From: Coriolopsis trogii
Lineage: Eukaryota; Basidiomycota; Agaricomycetes; Polyporales; Polyporaceae
Reading direction: 5' to 3'
Length of the DNA stretch: 64,000 nucleotides
NCBI GenBank assembly: GCA_020543525.1
Contig: JAHYIO010000023.1
Location: 1,798,001-1,862,000, forward strand
A program made the translations under genes and the position numbers. Positions 21,151 to 33,636 of this stretch are shown here, piece after piece (positions within the stretch are counted from its first letter, which is position 1; each line of letters starts with the position of its first letter). The notes under the pieces are model-generated. The model ran no database searches. It saw only the letters and a program-made list of their open reading frames with translations, and was not told the DNA's origin.

Positions 21151-24100
21151 TCACACCGGAGCGTCGCCCGCAGTAGACACGCCCTATCGAGCATGTTCAG
21201 GTCAGTGTAAAGCGCAAGAGCACCGCCAACTCGGTCGACGCACCTTGGTCCGGCACGCCGGGCAATTGTTCCGACCGACTTGCAACCACTTGTCGACGCA
21301 GTCCTTGTGGAACGCGTGCTTGCACGTCATCAGCCGCAACTCGTCCTCTTCGCCATAGTCGTCCAGACATATCAGACACTGTCACCCCTATCAGCATAAA
21401 TCACGATGCAGTAAAAGGCCGAGTTGATACGCACGCGTTCGACGCAATTCGAAGCGACCCTACCCATGCGCTCGTAATGCTCCAGCTCGCTCGAGTGTAT
21501 GATCTGCAGCCCGGACTTGTCGATGTCGTCCTGCGTGGCGACGGGGGGTTTCACCTGACCCAGCAGCTCGGCGAGTTCCCTATGCGCAAGCCAACATTCA
21601 GACGCCGTCTCCCTGAGTAACGAAAACGAGCTCACCACAACGCCTCGTACGAGTCTAGGTTGTCTGACCCGGTAACCATATGATGGTTCGGAGGGTAGTA
21701 GCCTGCAAAGACACGACGCAAGGGGACACAATCCTCAACGCTCGGGACGAGAGAAAAGAAGAAGATAAGGTCGGCCACTCACCTCCGATGACGTATATCA
21801 AGAACGTCCTCGAGCCCGCACTCTCCGCCGTCCGCCGTCCCCTCGACCCATTCCTCCTCCCCGGCCGCAAGTTGCGCAGCGCGCTCGCCGCCCGCGACTG
21901 CCAGTTCCCCCGTCCTCTCGGTGTCGCCGACCCAGAGCTCGTACTCGTGCCCGTGCCCGTGCTCGTGCTGCCCTCCATCGAGCCAGCAACATAATACCCA
22001 TCGTCAAATGAGCTCGCCGTGGAGTGTCGCCTGTCGGCGTCGCGTGAATCAGACGGCGGTGCTTGATCGCTTTCGGGGGCTTGCGCATGCCCGTGCCCGT
22101 GTACTTGTCCCATCTCGACCGACTGTAGTCCAACGACGATGACGGGCACTACCATATGCAAGCCGGGGTCACCGGCAGTTGTTGAATCAGTGGAATCTGT
22201 GACGGTGTCTGCAGGCGTGTCTGAAGCAGGTACCGACGATGGGCTTGGAGTATCAGAGACAGCCGGTGGCACGGGCGATGTTGGAGGCGGTGAATGGTGA
22301 GCCTCGGTTCCAAGGACAGCAGACGAGGACACGGGCGCTTGGGGTGTGGTCGTGGCCGCGGCGTGGGTGGACACTTGACTCGCGGGGATGGGCTGGAAAC
22401 GATACAATCTCCAGAGGTTAATGCCTGGAGGTCCACGGTCCGCACTTCCGGACCCCGCGCGGGGGCGCCCCCTAGGTGACGACTGATCGACGCGATTGGG
22501 TGGTACGGTCGAGGAAGCGGGCATAGGGGTGGGAGTTCGTGTCGATAGCGTATCTGCATGAACCGCTTCCTCACTGTCTTCGCTTTCTGAATCGGACACT
22601 TCCTGGAGGGGTGGCGGTTCGTCATCGTCGTTGTCGTCGTCGGGATCAGCAAGGCCCACTGGCAATTCGTTGAAAGCCGGCAGACGGGATTGCGCATCCT
22701 CGTCAACAGGGCTGTTGCCCCCGTCCTGATTGTTGGACGATGCAGAGGCTTGGGCGCCATCTTCTGATAAAGCAGTGCGGAGATCAGCTTGTAGGTTGAC
22801 GAGGAATCGTTCAAAGCTATCCTCAGGGGGAAGCCGCCGTTCCGCAGGGGCATTGTTAGTTTGTTGTGGCGCTTCAGGTTCGCTTGCCGTTGAGGAATCG
22901 GAGCTGGGTCTCGGGGCAGTGTTCGAACCATCCCCATTAAGTCCCAATCCAATGTTGAGGGCGCGTGCCATCTCCGCAAGCATTACCTCCCCAGGACGCA
23001 TTTGGGCTCCTTGATCGTCGGAGCTCGTCGGCACATCTTCACTGGTGTTCAGAGGTGAGGCGCTGCGGTTGAGCCCCAGACGATCGCGGAAGCTGTCCCA
23101 AACGTTGCGTATGCGTTCACGTCCATCACGATGCTGTGGTGGAGGTGTTGGGGATGGAGAAGATCGTGTGGGATGGTCAAGGCCAAAGCCTGCCAAACTG
23201 CCGAGTCCACCTCCTTCACCGAGACCGGCGGTAGGCGTCGGAGACATCGGACGGGGGATAGCAGATGACGGTGAAGCGCCAGACTCGATGTTGTTCTGGA
23301 AGCCTAAGCTTGGGGAGAAGAGGGAGGCTGCAGTCGCAGCAGCTGCAACGCTGTTGGATGAAATGCTCGGTGAATGTGACTTACTCAAGGGGGTTATGAA
23401 CATACCTCAATAGAGTGCCGAGTACATCAATACTGCCAGGGGAGAGGGGACGGGGCCGGGATTCGTTGTCGCTACTAGGACGCTGATCGGCGTCTGCGGA
23501 GACAGAACTCTCTTCAGACGACCGCAGGTCAGATGTGGAGTGTTCAGAGGAATTCGACATGTCATTTGAGTCCAACGACCCGTAGGAGGGGATCGACTCC
23601 TGTTCGAGGGATGAAGGACGGCGACTAATCATACTGGAGGGCCTGGGGATGAATGCGGACAATCGTCTCCGAGCGCTCTCACTACGAGCACTTGTGCGTG
23701 GAGCTGACGAAGGATGATGCTCGGACATGGAGGTGCCTGACGACGGACGAATGTCCGAGGTAGACCTCGTAGGTCGAGAGCCAGATGTGGCGGGGGATAA
23801 GCTAGTGCTGTCGCTAGTGTTGACGACTCCTTGAACGACAACAAGAGGACCAGGCGGCTGGAAGTGACGAGTCGGTTGAGGTTCCGGCTCCTGATTGATG
23901 GTAGGACTTGTGGCCGGCGAGGTGGTCGAAGGAAGAGGAGTAGGGTTTTGTCCATCTCTGGAACTTCCTTCGACGAAGGTCTTATCGTCGGGACGTGGGG
24001 ACAAGAAGTCGTCAAGTTCGCGTTCAATCTGGTCTTTCTCATCAAACGTGTCCCCATGCCGCGCAAGGACAGTGGCAGACACCGTTGAAGGCTCAGCAGT

Positions 24101-24664
24101 TAGGTCGAGAGCGTCCGACTTTACGCAGGATATTGGGACCTCAGACTGGGAGAGCTGTTCGGAGAGGGAGGATGCGGGTGGAGAATCAAGCGTAGTGGAG
24201 GAGGACAATAGATCGGGGGATGAAGGGAGAGAAGAATGAGCGTGGAGAGGCGTACCCGAACCTGTGCGATCGACTTCACTCCCGAGTGCGCTAGATACAT
24301 TGTTCACTGATGGAGGGGGAGCGTCGTCGGTATTGGGTGACTGCGCAGGGCTAGAGAGAGGAGAATGGGGTTGGGATAGCCTCTTTGAAGAGCGCCACCG
24401 CCTGCGGAGGAAGTGGGATGGGTCGTCGTCGGTGGATTCCTTATGCTGCTGCTTCGAGCGATGATGAGATGCGGGGAGTAAAGCACGGACGGTGCGACGT
24501 AAGGAGTGGCGGGAATGCGACTTCTTCGATGCGGATGAGTTTATAGTCCCGAGAGAATCTGTCCGGGTTCGCTGAGATGAGGTGGCGGGTTCATCTTGGG
24601 CAGCCTGAGGCGGGTGAGAGGACGAAGACTGGAGGGGGGTGTTGCGAGAATTGGCCTGGCCCAT
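21151..24664 (-). CDS. Large disordered protein with C-terminal RING-H2 finger (putative E3 ubiquitin ligase)
   Basis: Six exons on the minus strand (24664-23406, 23350-21783, 21702-21636, 21579-21435, 21378-21244, 21183-21151) give 1068 residues. The N-terminus MGQANSRNT begins with Gly after Met and resembles an N-myristoylation signal. About 850 residues of Ser/Pro-rich, probably disordered sequence follow. The conserved end has YYPPNHHMVTGSDNLDSYEA, a helical LAELLGQVKPP segment, and a RING-H2: CLICLDDY...CKHAFHKDCVDKWL...CPACRTKGV. The eight zinc ligands Cys-Cys-Cys-His-His-Cys-Cys-Cys are present. Probable role: E2-dependent ubiquitin transfer, perhaps at a membrane; targets unknown. 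Confidence 0.88.
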
Positions 24665-26115
24665 GAATTGAGATGACTAGAAGGGCAGGTAAGGTAGAAT
24701 AGATAGCAGGAAGTCGTGAGGCAATGTGAAGACGGAGGACAGCAAGGGTAGGGTCGGTGCCGGCGACGACGAAGGGAGAAGGGGAGACGACGAGGAGGAG
24801 GACAAGAGCGACGTCGGACGTGGACGACGCAGACGAGGACCGAGTGGCTGTGACTCTGTAAGCTCCCGGCGCTTCATTCCTGCGCTGAGCCAAGTGACGT
24901 CGCTCGACGATCCGCCACTTCCTCCTCCTCACCTTGGCCTCGACTGTCTCTATCTCACCTTAGGACGTGATTCACAGTCAATATGATCACTCAGGACCTC
25001 ATCGCCAGTGTTACAGTGAGTAAATCAGGCCGCTCAGCGACAATCCGACACGTAGTCATTGCAGATCAAGTGTACTACTACTAGAACGCGTAGCCCCGCT
25101 ATGTGATGTGTCCTCACGCAGGACGCGCAGTTGCACTCGACTGTCGATCACGTATGTCAGTAGCCTAATCCTCGCCCATAAACGGAGGCGGGCTCCTCAC
25201 CGACGCTCGAAACGCCTTAGGTTCGACATCCAGGCGATGTATAGACGAGAGGGCCCGTGATTATATGTCACATTTATGAAAGAGATCTCCAAACAACAAC
25301 GCTCACAAAACACACTCGAGAGACAACTTTAGTGTGAGCCACTGCGCTCACGATCCAGTACTACTTGAGGTATCAGAGTACGACATAAAGGTGATCGTAC
25401 GGAGACGATCAGTTTCTGCAGGCGGATGATAGCACCCTGCCCTCTGCACAGTGCCGACCTGCATCCCCGTCAGAGCTACATACATCCGTCCCGACCGCAT
25501 CGTAACATGGTGCTGCTTCGTGCGCGGGGAGATTCCCGCCTTGCGACCTTGAACGTGGAACATGTTAGCTGCGATGGATCCAGTAGGACTCCGTAACTGG
25601 AGGGAGCGCGCCTCCTATGTATACTTGCAGATTCTTCCGTCGCATGAAGCAGCCGGAGGACTACGATTTTTCTTCGGCTGCGGATGGGATGGGCGACGCT
25701 TTGCGGGGCGTGGGACATGAAATTTTGAGTGCTGGCGACCGAGTAGCTTTGAGTTCCGGGGCCCTGGAGGCGGAGTCGGTTGGCATGGTGTGGCAGCGCT
25801 CGAAGTAGTCTGAAATTCTTCCTATTACTACTTTTTTTTTGCTCGACTTCCACCCGCAGTGAAGCTTGCGTAATACGAGCCACAACTTGTCGAAAGCGAC
25901 CCTAATGAATTAGGCTGTACGTAGTGATTCAGCGCACAATGACCAAACGAAGCGTGTGTATAAGCGGACGGGAGGAATGGACTCAGGATCATTCGGAGCA
26001 AGAACCTCATGGGAGCGGACGCAGTGCAGGAAACACACGACAGATTACAGTGGGCGTATCTATCGAAAAAAAAACACATTAGATGTGGCACGGGGAGCAT
26101 CCAGGCGGACGTACG
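24665..26115. other. Intergenic, no gene supported
   Basis: 1.45 kb between two minus-strand genes; the first part is the RING promoter (purine/pyrimidine-skewed, 24680-24960). Short open frames at 25350-25890 lack consistent splicing or family features. A 23-codon spliced frame from 24983 was seen and judged too short. Confidence 0.5.
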
Positions 26116-28938
26116 CTATCGTCGGGAGGATGTGGAGGCACCACGTCCTCGACCTCGACCTCGTCCTCTCCCACCTCGACCCCTACCCCTACCCCGGCCC
26201 CGGCCTATCGGACCCGTACCACGGGTAAGCGAGGTAGGCTGAGTTGGGCGTGCTGTCCTGGACCCACCCCGCCTAGTCCGGGAGACAGGTTCCCGAGAGA
26301 CAGGCCCCGACTCCACCTCGCTCCGTTGCTCTCGGATACGCTCACTGCGTCGGAGCTCAACTGGAGGCGTTGTTTTCGCATTCCTGGCGGGGCGTGCGCG
26401 TTTTGTCTGGGATGTATGAGATGCTTCGGCTACGCCCGGATGGCTATCAGGTGGAGGACGTTTCGCAGGACGAGCTGCGGTGGTTGATGGGCGGGAAGGA
26501 TGAGGTGAGTTGCGGGGCGAGTCGCGATCTGAAGGAGTGTCACGGGGATGTATAGACGTCGAGGATTCACTGCCTGAAGAACTTGTCGTCGAAGTATCCT
26601 CTCCCATTGAAGATAGAGTCTCCTTGAGCACAGGTGGAGAGCGTACTGTGTGATCAATCCGGTCATGTTCTTCTAGAGTGTGTGTTTGCAGGAAGTTAGA
26701 CCAGAAGGCATCCAAGGGCTCTGGACTTTTCCACTTGTCCTTGAACTGCTCCATTACTTCAGGGAGCGGTGAATGATAGTTCATGACTGTGTCCAGCCAT
26801 TCCTTCAGCGCCTCACCAAATGCAACGTCGTGAGTATACTGGCGATTCATAGCATTGACCGCCTTAGCATCACCACCAGATAGTCCTCGTGCCATTGGGG
26901 TTGAAGATTCAAACAGCCTCTCGATAGTATCAGTCAATGTCTCCTCGTCGAGGTCGTGTGGTAACCAGCGTAAGGCACAGTATAAAACGACATAGAGCAT
27001 GGACTCCATGTCGTCTTGAATAGTGTGGTGCTTGGTGTCGTTCATGTCGGAAACCGTCTTGACGGACATGAACAACCACGTTCCCTGCATGTTGTCAGCA
27101 ATTAGGGACTTGAGCGGAGCGATGACGAACGATTATACTTACTACACGCCCTGGCTCGCGAGCTAACCCCGTTTCGTCGACGTCGCAGGCCGACTCCCAG
27201 TCAATGAGGAAGCCCTTTCGCAAAGCGGACCCTGCTTCTCTCACTAAAACTATGTTGCCGACACTGATGTCTCGATGAAGACAAGAAGCCTTTGACAGTG
27301 CGTCTCTCATTGCTAGTCATAGGTCAGCAGCGGAGATGTGACATGGAGAAAGATCACTCACCTGTGAAGGCGTCGTAAGTTACGTGCAGAAGCTCCTTCG
27401 TACCTCGGATGTTCTGGAGATTGTAGCCTACAACGTCGACCACCATGCGATAATGTTGGAGTGCGGGTAGTCGAAGACGGGTTTCTCCTATCTTGCATAC
27501 CCAAGACTTGGATGTGAAGGTATTTGTTCGGGTACTCTGTTTATCTTGCGCTGGAAGTCGTCAGATTGCGTCTACGTCGTGTTTGAGAGCACGAGTACTC
27601 ACCAGACACGACGTTTCGGACAATCGCGTGGGCGACCAGCTGTGGAATGTTGCGAACGCCTGCAGCGTTCAGGTGACTTAGTATGTCACCTTCGAGTCTC
27701 GCTCGTGACTGTGATATCCAGGTATCTTTGAGGAATTCAACACGCCGAGTGAGCACATTGACCGCCCAAAATCCCTTGGTACATCGACCAGTAAGCGTTA
27801 GGGCGGAGACGATAGGTCTCGACACTAAGAAACGTGAGATGGTTGAGGCATCATTCTCCTCATGGCGTGCAGGAAGTTGGATAACCATCACCTTCCCTGG
27901 TTGATAATGCTGCGAGACTGCCCGGTCCAAGTCGGCACCGTTGATGTTGAGTTGGAATTGCGTTTGCTCTGTAATGAGCGTCCGGAAGGTGGCCTCTTCG
28001 TCTGCAGTCGCACCTTCCACTGTAACATCGTGTCCACGGCCTTCGTCAGATGCCTGAGAGAATCGCCACATGAATTCGCACAGGTGCTCTGGATGATGGC
28101 GAATGTCGAAGGATTCCGAGACGATACAGCCTGCACGGTCCCATCGGTAGATGCGAGCATTGGAGCCGGACATGGATATGGTGAACAGGAAAACTCGAAA
28201 CTGACGAGCGAAGATCTCAGTGACATAAGCCACATGTTGACCTAGAGCTTTCTCAGCCTTCCGGGTTGCAACGGGGATGTCGTCGCGGTCATTGTACTGG
28301 TTCATGAATCGGTGATGACTACGTGCACCTGTATTATGTGGCGGATCTACGAACGGATCGTAGTTAGGGCGGGCTTGAATGTCGATGAAAAGCTCTGCGT
28401 ATCCGAACTCTGTCCGAGCCGACGGGTCCTCTGCAAGAACGAGCTCTGCGTTGTCCCGGGTGTAGCAGCATAAGTTCGGCTTCTTGGTACCAAGCCGCTG
28501 TGGATCTGAGCTACGTGAAGCAGTATCTGCGAAGAGTAGACCAGGACAACGGGATTTGTGGGCAGCAGAAGCCTTGTTGAGAGCCGCGATCTAGGCGTCC
28601 GCTGTCAGACTAGATCCAGGGAAGGGTAAGACGGCACTGACAAGAGGTGCGGATATGTCCGTAACATCCTTTGACTGAGGGGGGACGGATTTGAATGCGT
28701 TCTTGGTCGACAACATGCGTTTGCGTTCCGTCGAAGAATGGGGGAGAAAGGTGTCCAAGAAGAGATCAACCGGCATGGGACCCACAGTGGACTCTCGAAA
28801 CTGAACCAGGTGCTGCACGTTCCTGGCCTTGGCATAATATGGCTCAAGTCCAATAGTATGTGAGGACAAGTCGTGTGCCATTGGGACATTGTACACGCAT
28901 CGCGATGCGGAAGAAGTCTGGGGGATAGCGAGCGGCAT
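26116..28938 (-). CDS. FunK1 fungal protein kinase with RG-rich tail (paralog 1)
   Basis: Starts at the ATG at 28938 (MPLAIPQTSS). An in-frame TAG near 28589 lies inside a 51-nt intron with a CTGAC branch site, after which IAALNKASAAHKSRCPGLLF continues. The FunK1 order is visible: QHVAYVTEIFARQFRVFLF, RIYRWDRAGCIVSESFDI, FWAVNV, catalytic loop HRDISVGNIVL, FLIDWESA in the place of the DFG segment, GTWLFMSVK, and DDMESMLYVVLYCAL. The C-terminal extension is basic and ends in a run of about 20 alternating Arg-Gly residues (26125-26225), a possible RNA- or nucleic-acid-binding tail. FunK1 kinases are expanded in Agaricomycetes; their substrates are largely unknown. Tandem with paralog 2. Confidence 0.85.
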
Positions 28939-29426
28939 CTTTAGCCGAGGAGAGGGGGTTGCAGTCGCCTGCGGAAACTGGAGGTGTACGGTTGTCTTAA
29001 GTCTCTGACGTATTCCGCAAGGAGAAAGTCGAGGAAAGGGCGCGTGAGGATGGTTGAGGAGAGTGGACAAGTGAAGCCACTCGTAACTTCGAAGCGTTCA
29101 GAGCTGGCAAGCCTAGCGCTGATTTCCGGACCGGGCCGGCACGTGCAGGATAGAGGAGTAGACGCTGGCTTTCATACTCAGTACCGCGAGTTTCCCCTCA
29201 ACTTCGTCTCAACACGTTGCGCTCTCGTGTGCCTCTTAAAACTTGCAACGAGTGGTTTGAGGTCAGTCCAGTATACTCAGAGCGTGGCCACATCTTCTGA
29301 CACATGCATTCGACTCTGAGGCGAGAAAATACAGTACTAACGTGACGCCGACTGACGATGTATTGAGAGCGCAGCCCCGTCCAGCCTCACTCAGTCTAGC
29401 AGCCACCGCACCTATCAGCCGGTCTT
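28939..29426. other. Intergenic between the two FunK1 genes
   Basis: 488 bp holding the promoter of paralog 1 and the 3' end of paralog 2. A CACGTG sits near 29140. Nothing else seen. Confidence 0.45.
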
Positions 29427-32400
29427 CTACAACCTCTTCCCGCGCTTTGCAGTAGCGTCGCGCTGCGCCATTGTCATACTGTCTCCCTGGAACGACACTT
29501 TCCGGCGTCGAAGGGCCCGCCCACCCGAGTTGACTGGCGCAACTTGACTGCTAGTACCATCTCCATCCATTCCGTCCATTACTCCTGTCCCGCCGGCGGC
29601 CGCCGTGTGTGGTTTGGGTTCACCTGTGAGCGGGAAGCTGAAGGTGAAGCTTGGGCCAGTGGATGGTCCAGGGGTAGGCGGTCGAACTTGGAACGTAAGT
29701 GCCATCATCCCCATCCCAGCATCGCTTTGCAGGAATCCACCCGCGTCCAACCAGTTGTCCGCTCTCGGCACGTCTGAATCATCCTCTGATTTCTCAGGTG
29801 CTGTCATGGGAGGTTCGGTGGCAACTGAGGTTGTTGCGTTACTGAGAGGCACTGTGAGAGAGCATGAATGAGTCCGATGGAACGAGCATACTACTGCTGA
29901 GTGCTCCAAGAGCAGAGCCATGCTTACACACTCTATCCTTCGGCTCCGCCTTCTTAGTTTGCCGTCGTCCCTGGGTAATACGCCGCTTCTTTGTAGTTGG
30001 CTGGTCACTGCTATCAGTGTCGACTTCGCTGAGATCATGTTTCCTTGGGTGCGACCCGAAGGGACGTGGAGAGGCATAGCCTTTGTTCTGGAGTGTGCGA
30101 GAAATCCTCCTATCAGTGTGAGTCGGTGGAATCAAATCGATGTTTCGCTCTCTATCATCCATCTCGAGTTCGTGCCCGTGCTTCTGCAGAAACTCGTCCC
30201 ACTTCTTGCATAGCTTGTCGGAGTCCCATGTCGCACTGTACTCGCTTAGTTGGCTATGACGAGGGCCCGCTTTGTCATCACGGCATAGATCCATGACTTT
30301 GTTCAGCCACTTTTCGACGGTCTTGTTTGTCCAAGAGACTTCAGCGGTATATTTCCGGTCCATGAGGTTGCGCGCCTTCCCATCACCTCCGGCAGCCTTC
30401 CGCGTTTTGGAGACCGGCCGAAATTCATCGAACATGTACCGTATGCATGACTGCGCATCTCCGCTGACCGGCAGGAACACAAGAGAGCAGTACAGCATGA
30501 CATATAGCATTGACTCCATGTCGTGCAGGATGGTGTGACCTAGCGGTGTTTGATGGCTCTTCTGCAAGGTTGCCATGGGTTGAAATTGCCATGTGGCCTA
30601 TGCCAGGGTGGAATATAAGATTCAATTTTGCAGGCTCTCAAACTAGTGGTATCATGACTAACCGAGACCTCGTACTCCTCGAGAAAGCGATTTTCGCCCT
30701 GCGCCCGCGACAGATCCCAATCGCACAGGTAGCCTTTGCGTACTGCAGGGGCAGGCTGTAGACTGCTTTCTGTGTCATCCGCTGGAGCGTCGCTCCGAGG
30801 CTCCATTGGGGGTTCTCGATAGAGAATGATGTTACCGGGACTGATATCACGATGGATGTAGTTGGCGTACTCATACGCGCCTCTCATCGCTCCAACATTA
30901 TGTGAATTTTGATGCGCACGACTCTGTGAAATCAGACTTACCATGGAATGCATCACGCGCTGCGCGAAACAGCTCTCTACTGCCCGTGAACCGAATTAAA
31001 GGATACCCGACGATCCCCAACGTTAGCCGATAGTGTGTATGTTTGCTTGTGATGACCCTTTCATCATGTTTGCGACAATTCCAACTAGCGTTGAGAAATT
31101 CTTGAGTGACAGTCGACTGGACCTTCTCTAAGTCCCAGTCGGTCCTCACGACGTCAGCGTCGATCGAATGCAATACTGAGTACTAGATGCTCACCAGTGA
31201 ACGCAAAATTACCATCGCCACTCGCAGTCACGAAATGAACATCCTCATGCTCCTTCACCGGTGGGATGTTCGGAACGTTCCGCGTGTGAAGAAACAACAG
31301 TATCCCGCCCTCCTGTTTGTCGTATGGCCGTGCATCATAGCGCCAGGTGTCCTTCAGGAAAACAATTTCATACGTGATAATAGCCCCTGTCTTTGCATCC
31401 AAGATCACTCGGACAGCCCACCACGCGCGGGCGCAGCGACCAAATACGGAGAGGGGTGAGGTCATCGGCCTTGACACCAGGAGCTTGCACTTGAACCCTT
31501 CGCCTGGCGTCGATTGGAGTTGGATAGCAGACACCCTGTGTTTCTCGTAGTGTTGATACAGGCCCGGAACTTCCTTGTTCGGAGTGTCTGCGGTGATGTT
31601 GAGCTGCACTCTAAGGTGTTCCAAGACCGTCTGCTTGAATATCGCCTCTTCCTTGTCATTGGCAACTTCGACACTGAGATCGTGCCCTCTGGCCTCGTCG
31701 GAGAGTTGAGCGAAGTACCAGAAGAAATGACAAAGGTATTCGGGGTTCTTGCGCAGATCGAAAGCCTCTGTCACGATGGCTCCGGCGCGGTCCCACCTCA
31801 TCAACCGCGCCATACACCCCGTGAGGGAGACGGAGAAGCAGAAGTGCCGAAACTGACGAGCGCAGAGCTCCGAGGCGTATGCGATGTTCTGACCAAATGC
31901 GTCAGTTGCGTCGTTGGGATCACCCCCGGGAATCGTATCATCTACGATGAATTTGTGGTCCCGGAGCGCATCCCCTGTCATATCGGGCGTTGGGTCGTTG
32001 AAGAAGTCAGTGCGGACCTTGACTTCTATGAAGATCGCGGCAACGCCCATATCGGTACGAGCTTTGATGCCGTTTTCAGTCACAGCCTCAACGTGCTCCT
32101 CCGCGTAACCGCATATATCAGGTTTGACGGAGCCGACCTCGCCGTTGCCCTTGTCAGCTCGGCCGGAGGTGTCGCGGAAGACGAAACCCGGACAACGCGA
32201 GGGACGATCAACAAGCCCCGTTGCCTTGTCCTGATGCGTCGGATTCAAGGTCTCAATCTTGGTTTACAGGAAAAATTAGCGGAGACTACATTACGAACAA
32301 ATACTGCAACGTACGACAGGTGCGTAGATATCTATCTCCTTGAGAGGTTTCTCCGATTCCTCCTTGGTCTTCGCCTTCGGTGCTTGCCCGCTGAGCCCAG

Positions 32401-33053
32401 GAACGTCTGCCTTCTCACTGACTTGAGATTCTGTCCCCGCGTTCTCCTTCTCCTTGTCCTCGTGATCGTTGTCCTTGCCCTCATCCCCAGTTTCGTCCTC
32501 TGCCGTGGCCTTTCCCTTTCCCTTCACCTTCCCTTTCGCTTTCCCCTTCCCCTTGTCCTTCGCCTGCGCGTTGCCCTTTCCCTTCCCCTTGGCCTTGGAT
32601 GCCCCTTTGCTCTTTGCCTTCCCCTTCGCCCCTGATTGACCTTCGTCTGCTCCGTCACCGCTACCACCGGCAGTAGTGTCGTTTGGGGTTTTCTTCTTCC
32701 GGGGCTTCCTCTCTCTCGGATCCGGAACCTTCGCAAACGCACCTGCCGGATCAGGCATCCCCAGCAGAGTCGACGTCTCTGTCTTGAGGAAAGCGTCCAG
32801 GAAATCCTGCGGGGGCATAGGTCCGATGATACGCGTGTACCCCTCTTGAGCCAACCGAGGGTAGCGCGAAGAGGAGCGTTTATCGTCCTGACCGAAGACT
32901 TGGGTGTTGTTTTCACCGTAACGGACTGCCGTCAGAGCCAGTGGCTGATTTGTGGCAGCTCTCTGCGAGGCCGGCGGGGCTGCACTTTGGCCTTCGTTAA
33001 CCTAACAGGTATCATTCAGCCCCTATATTTGTGTGTGCCGCGCGACTCACCAT
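29427..33053 (-). CDS. FunK1 fungal protein kinase with Lys/Gly-rich insertion (paralog 2)
   Basis: Same domain order as paralog 1: RIIGPMPPQDFLDAFL, CPGFVFRDTS, QNIAYASELCARQFRHFCF, LMRWDRAGAIVTEAFDL, ARAWWAVRVI, VFLKDTWR, catalytic loop HRDISPGNIIL, YLCDWDLS (Asp-Trp-Asp for DFG), ATWQFQPM and LHDMESMLYVMLYCSL. Between the N-terminal block and the kinase part lies a low-complexity stretch of Lys-Gly-Lys-Ala repeats (about 32480-32650) not seen in paralog 1. The C-terminus after LPLSNATTSV is acidic and disordered. The start is uncertain: exon 2 begins at 33001 in frame with a possible ATG at 33053-33051 immediately before an intron. The stop is at 29427. Confidence 0.82.
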
Positions 33054-33636
33054 AGCGACAGATGTAGACCAGACACCGTTGGACGAGGGGTAGGGTCGAG
33101 TACGACAAGACTATCTGCAACTTGGAGAGGCTCGGTGCAGAGACAAGGACATCCTCCCACACTGCCATCTCCCACGAAAGAGGCTGTGAGATGCTTCCCT
33201 GTTCCCAGGACTCACAATATGCATGTCTGCAAGTTAGATGTACCACGGTTTTCTGCATGATCAGCCTGCAATCACTGTACATGCAGAGTCGGACGCCGAA
33301 GGGAATCAGATAGCATACTCAAAGAGCTCAAGGCGCAACGATTGTGAAGTCTATCTAAAGTGATGAGTGTGCGGAGACGCATGGCGGCATTCAAGTCTTC
33401 GACACTCACGGACAGTCACGAAGTCTTCAGGTTGACGTAGAACGCCGAGGTTAAAGTTTGAACAAGCGCTTGGGTGATGATGGACACGTGACCCAATCTA
33501 CTCCGTCGGTCCGTGGACCGGTGTGCCACGGTGTTCACTCAAAGCCTGCTGCTCGCAAGGATGGTCAAGTCTCCTGTTACGCTCAAGGGCAACCATCTTC
33601 TTATTGCGCCTGACTTGATCTTGGCTTTCTGGTCCC
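33054..33636 (+). promoter_or_regulatory. ALG2 upstream region with two motifs shared with NCA2
   Basis: Contains ACGAAGTCTTCA at 33418-33429 and CACGTGACCCA at 33485-33495. The same two strings occur upstream of NCA2 (48901-48912 and 48888-48898). CACGTG is the classic bHLH E-box (CDEI type). It ends 147 bp before the ALG2 ATG and 146 bp before the NCA2 ATG. Confidence 0.55.

Noticed and set aside
28585..28640. In-frame TAG in FunK1 paralog 1 as a sign of a pseudogene
   Set aside because: A 51-nt GT-AG intron with a CTGAC branch site removes it and the family sequence continues in frame.
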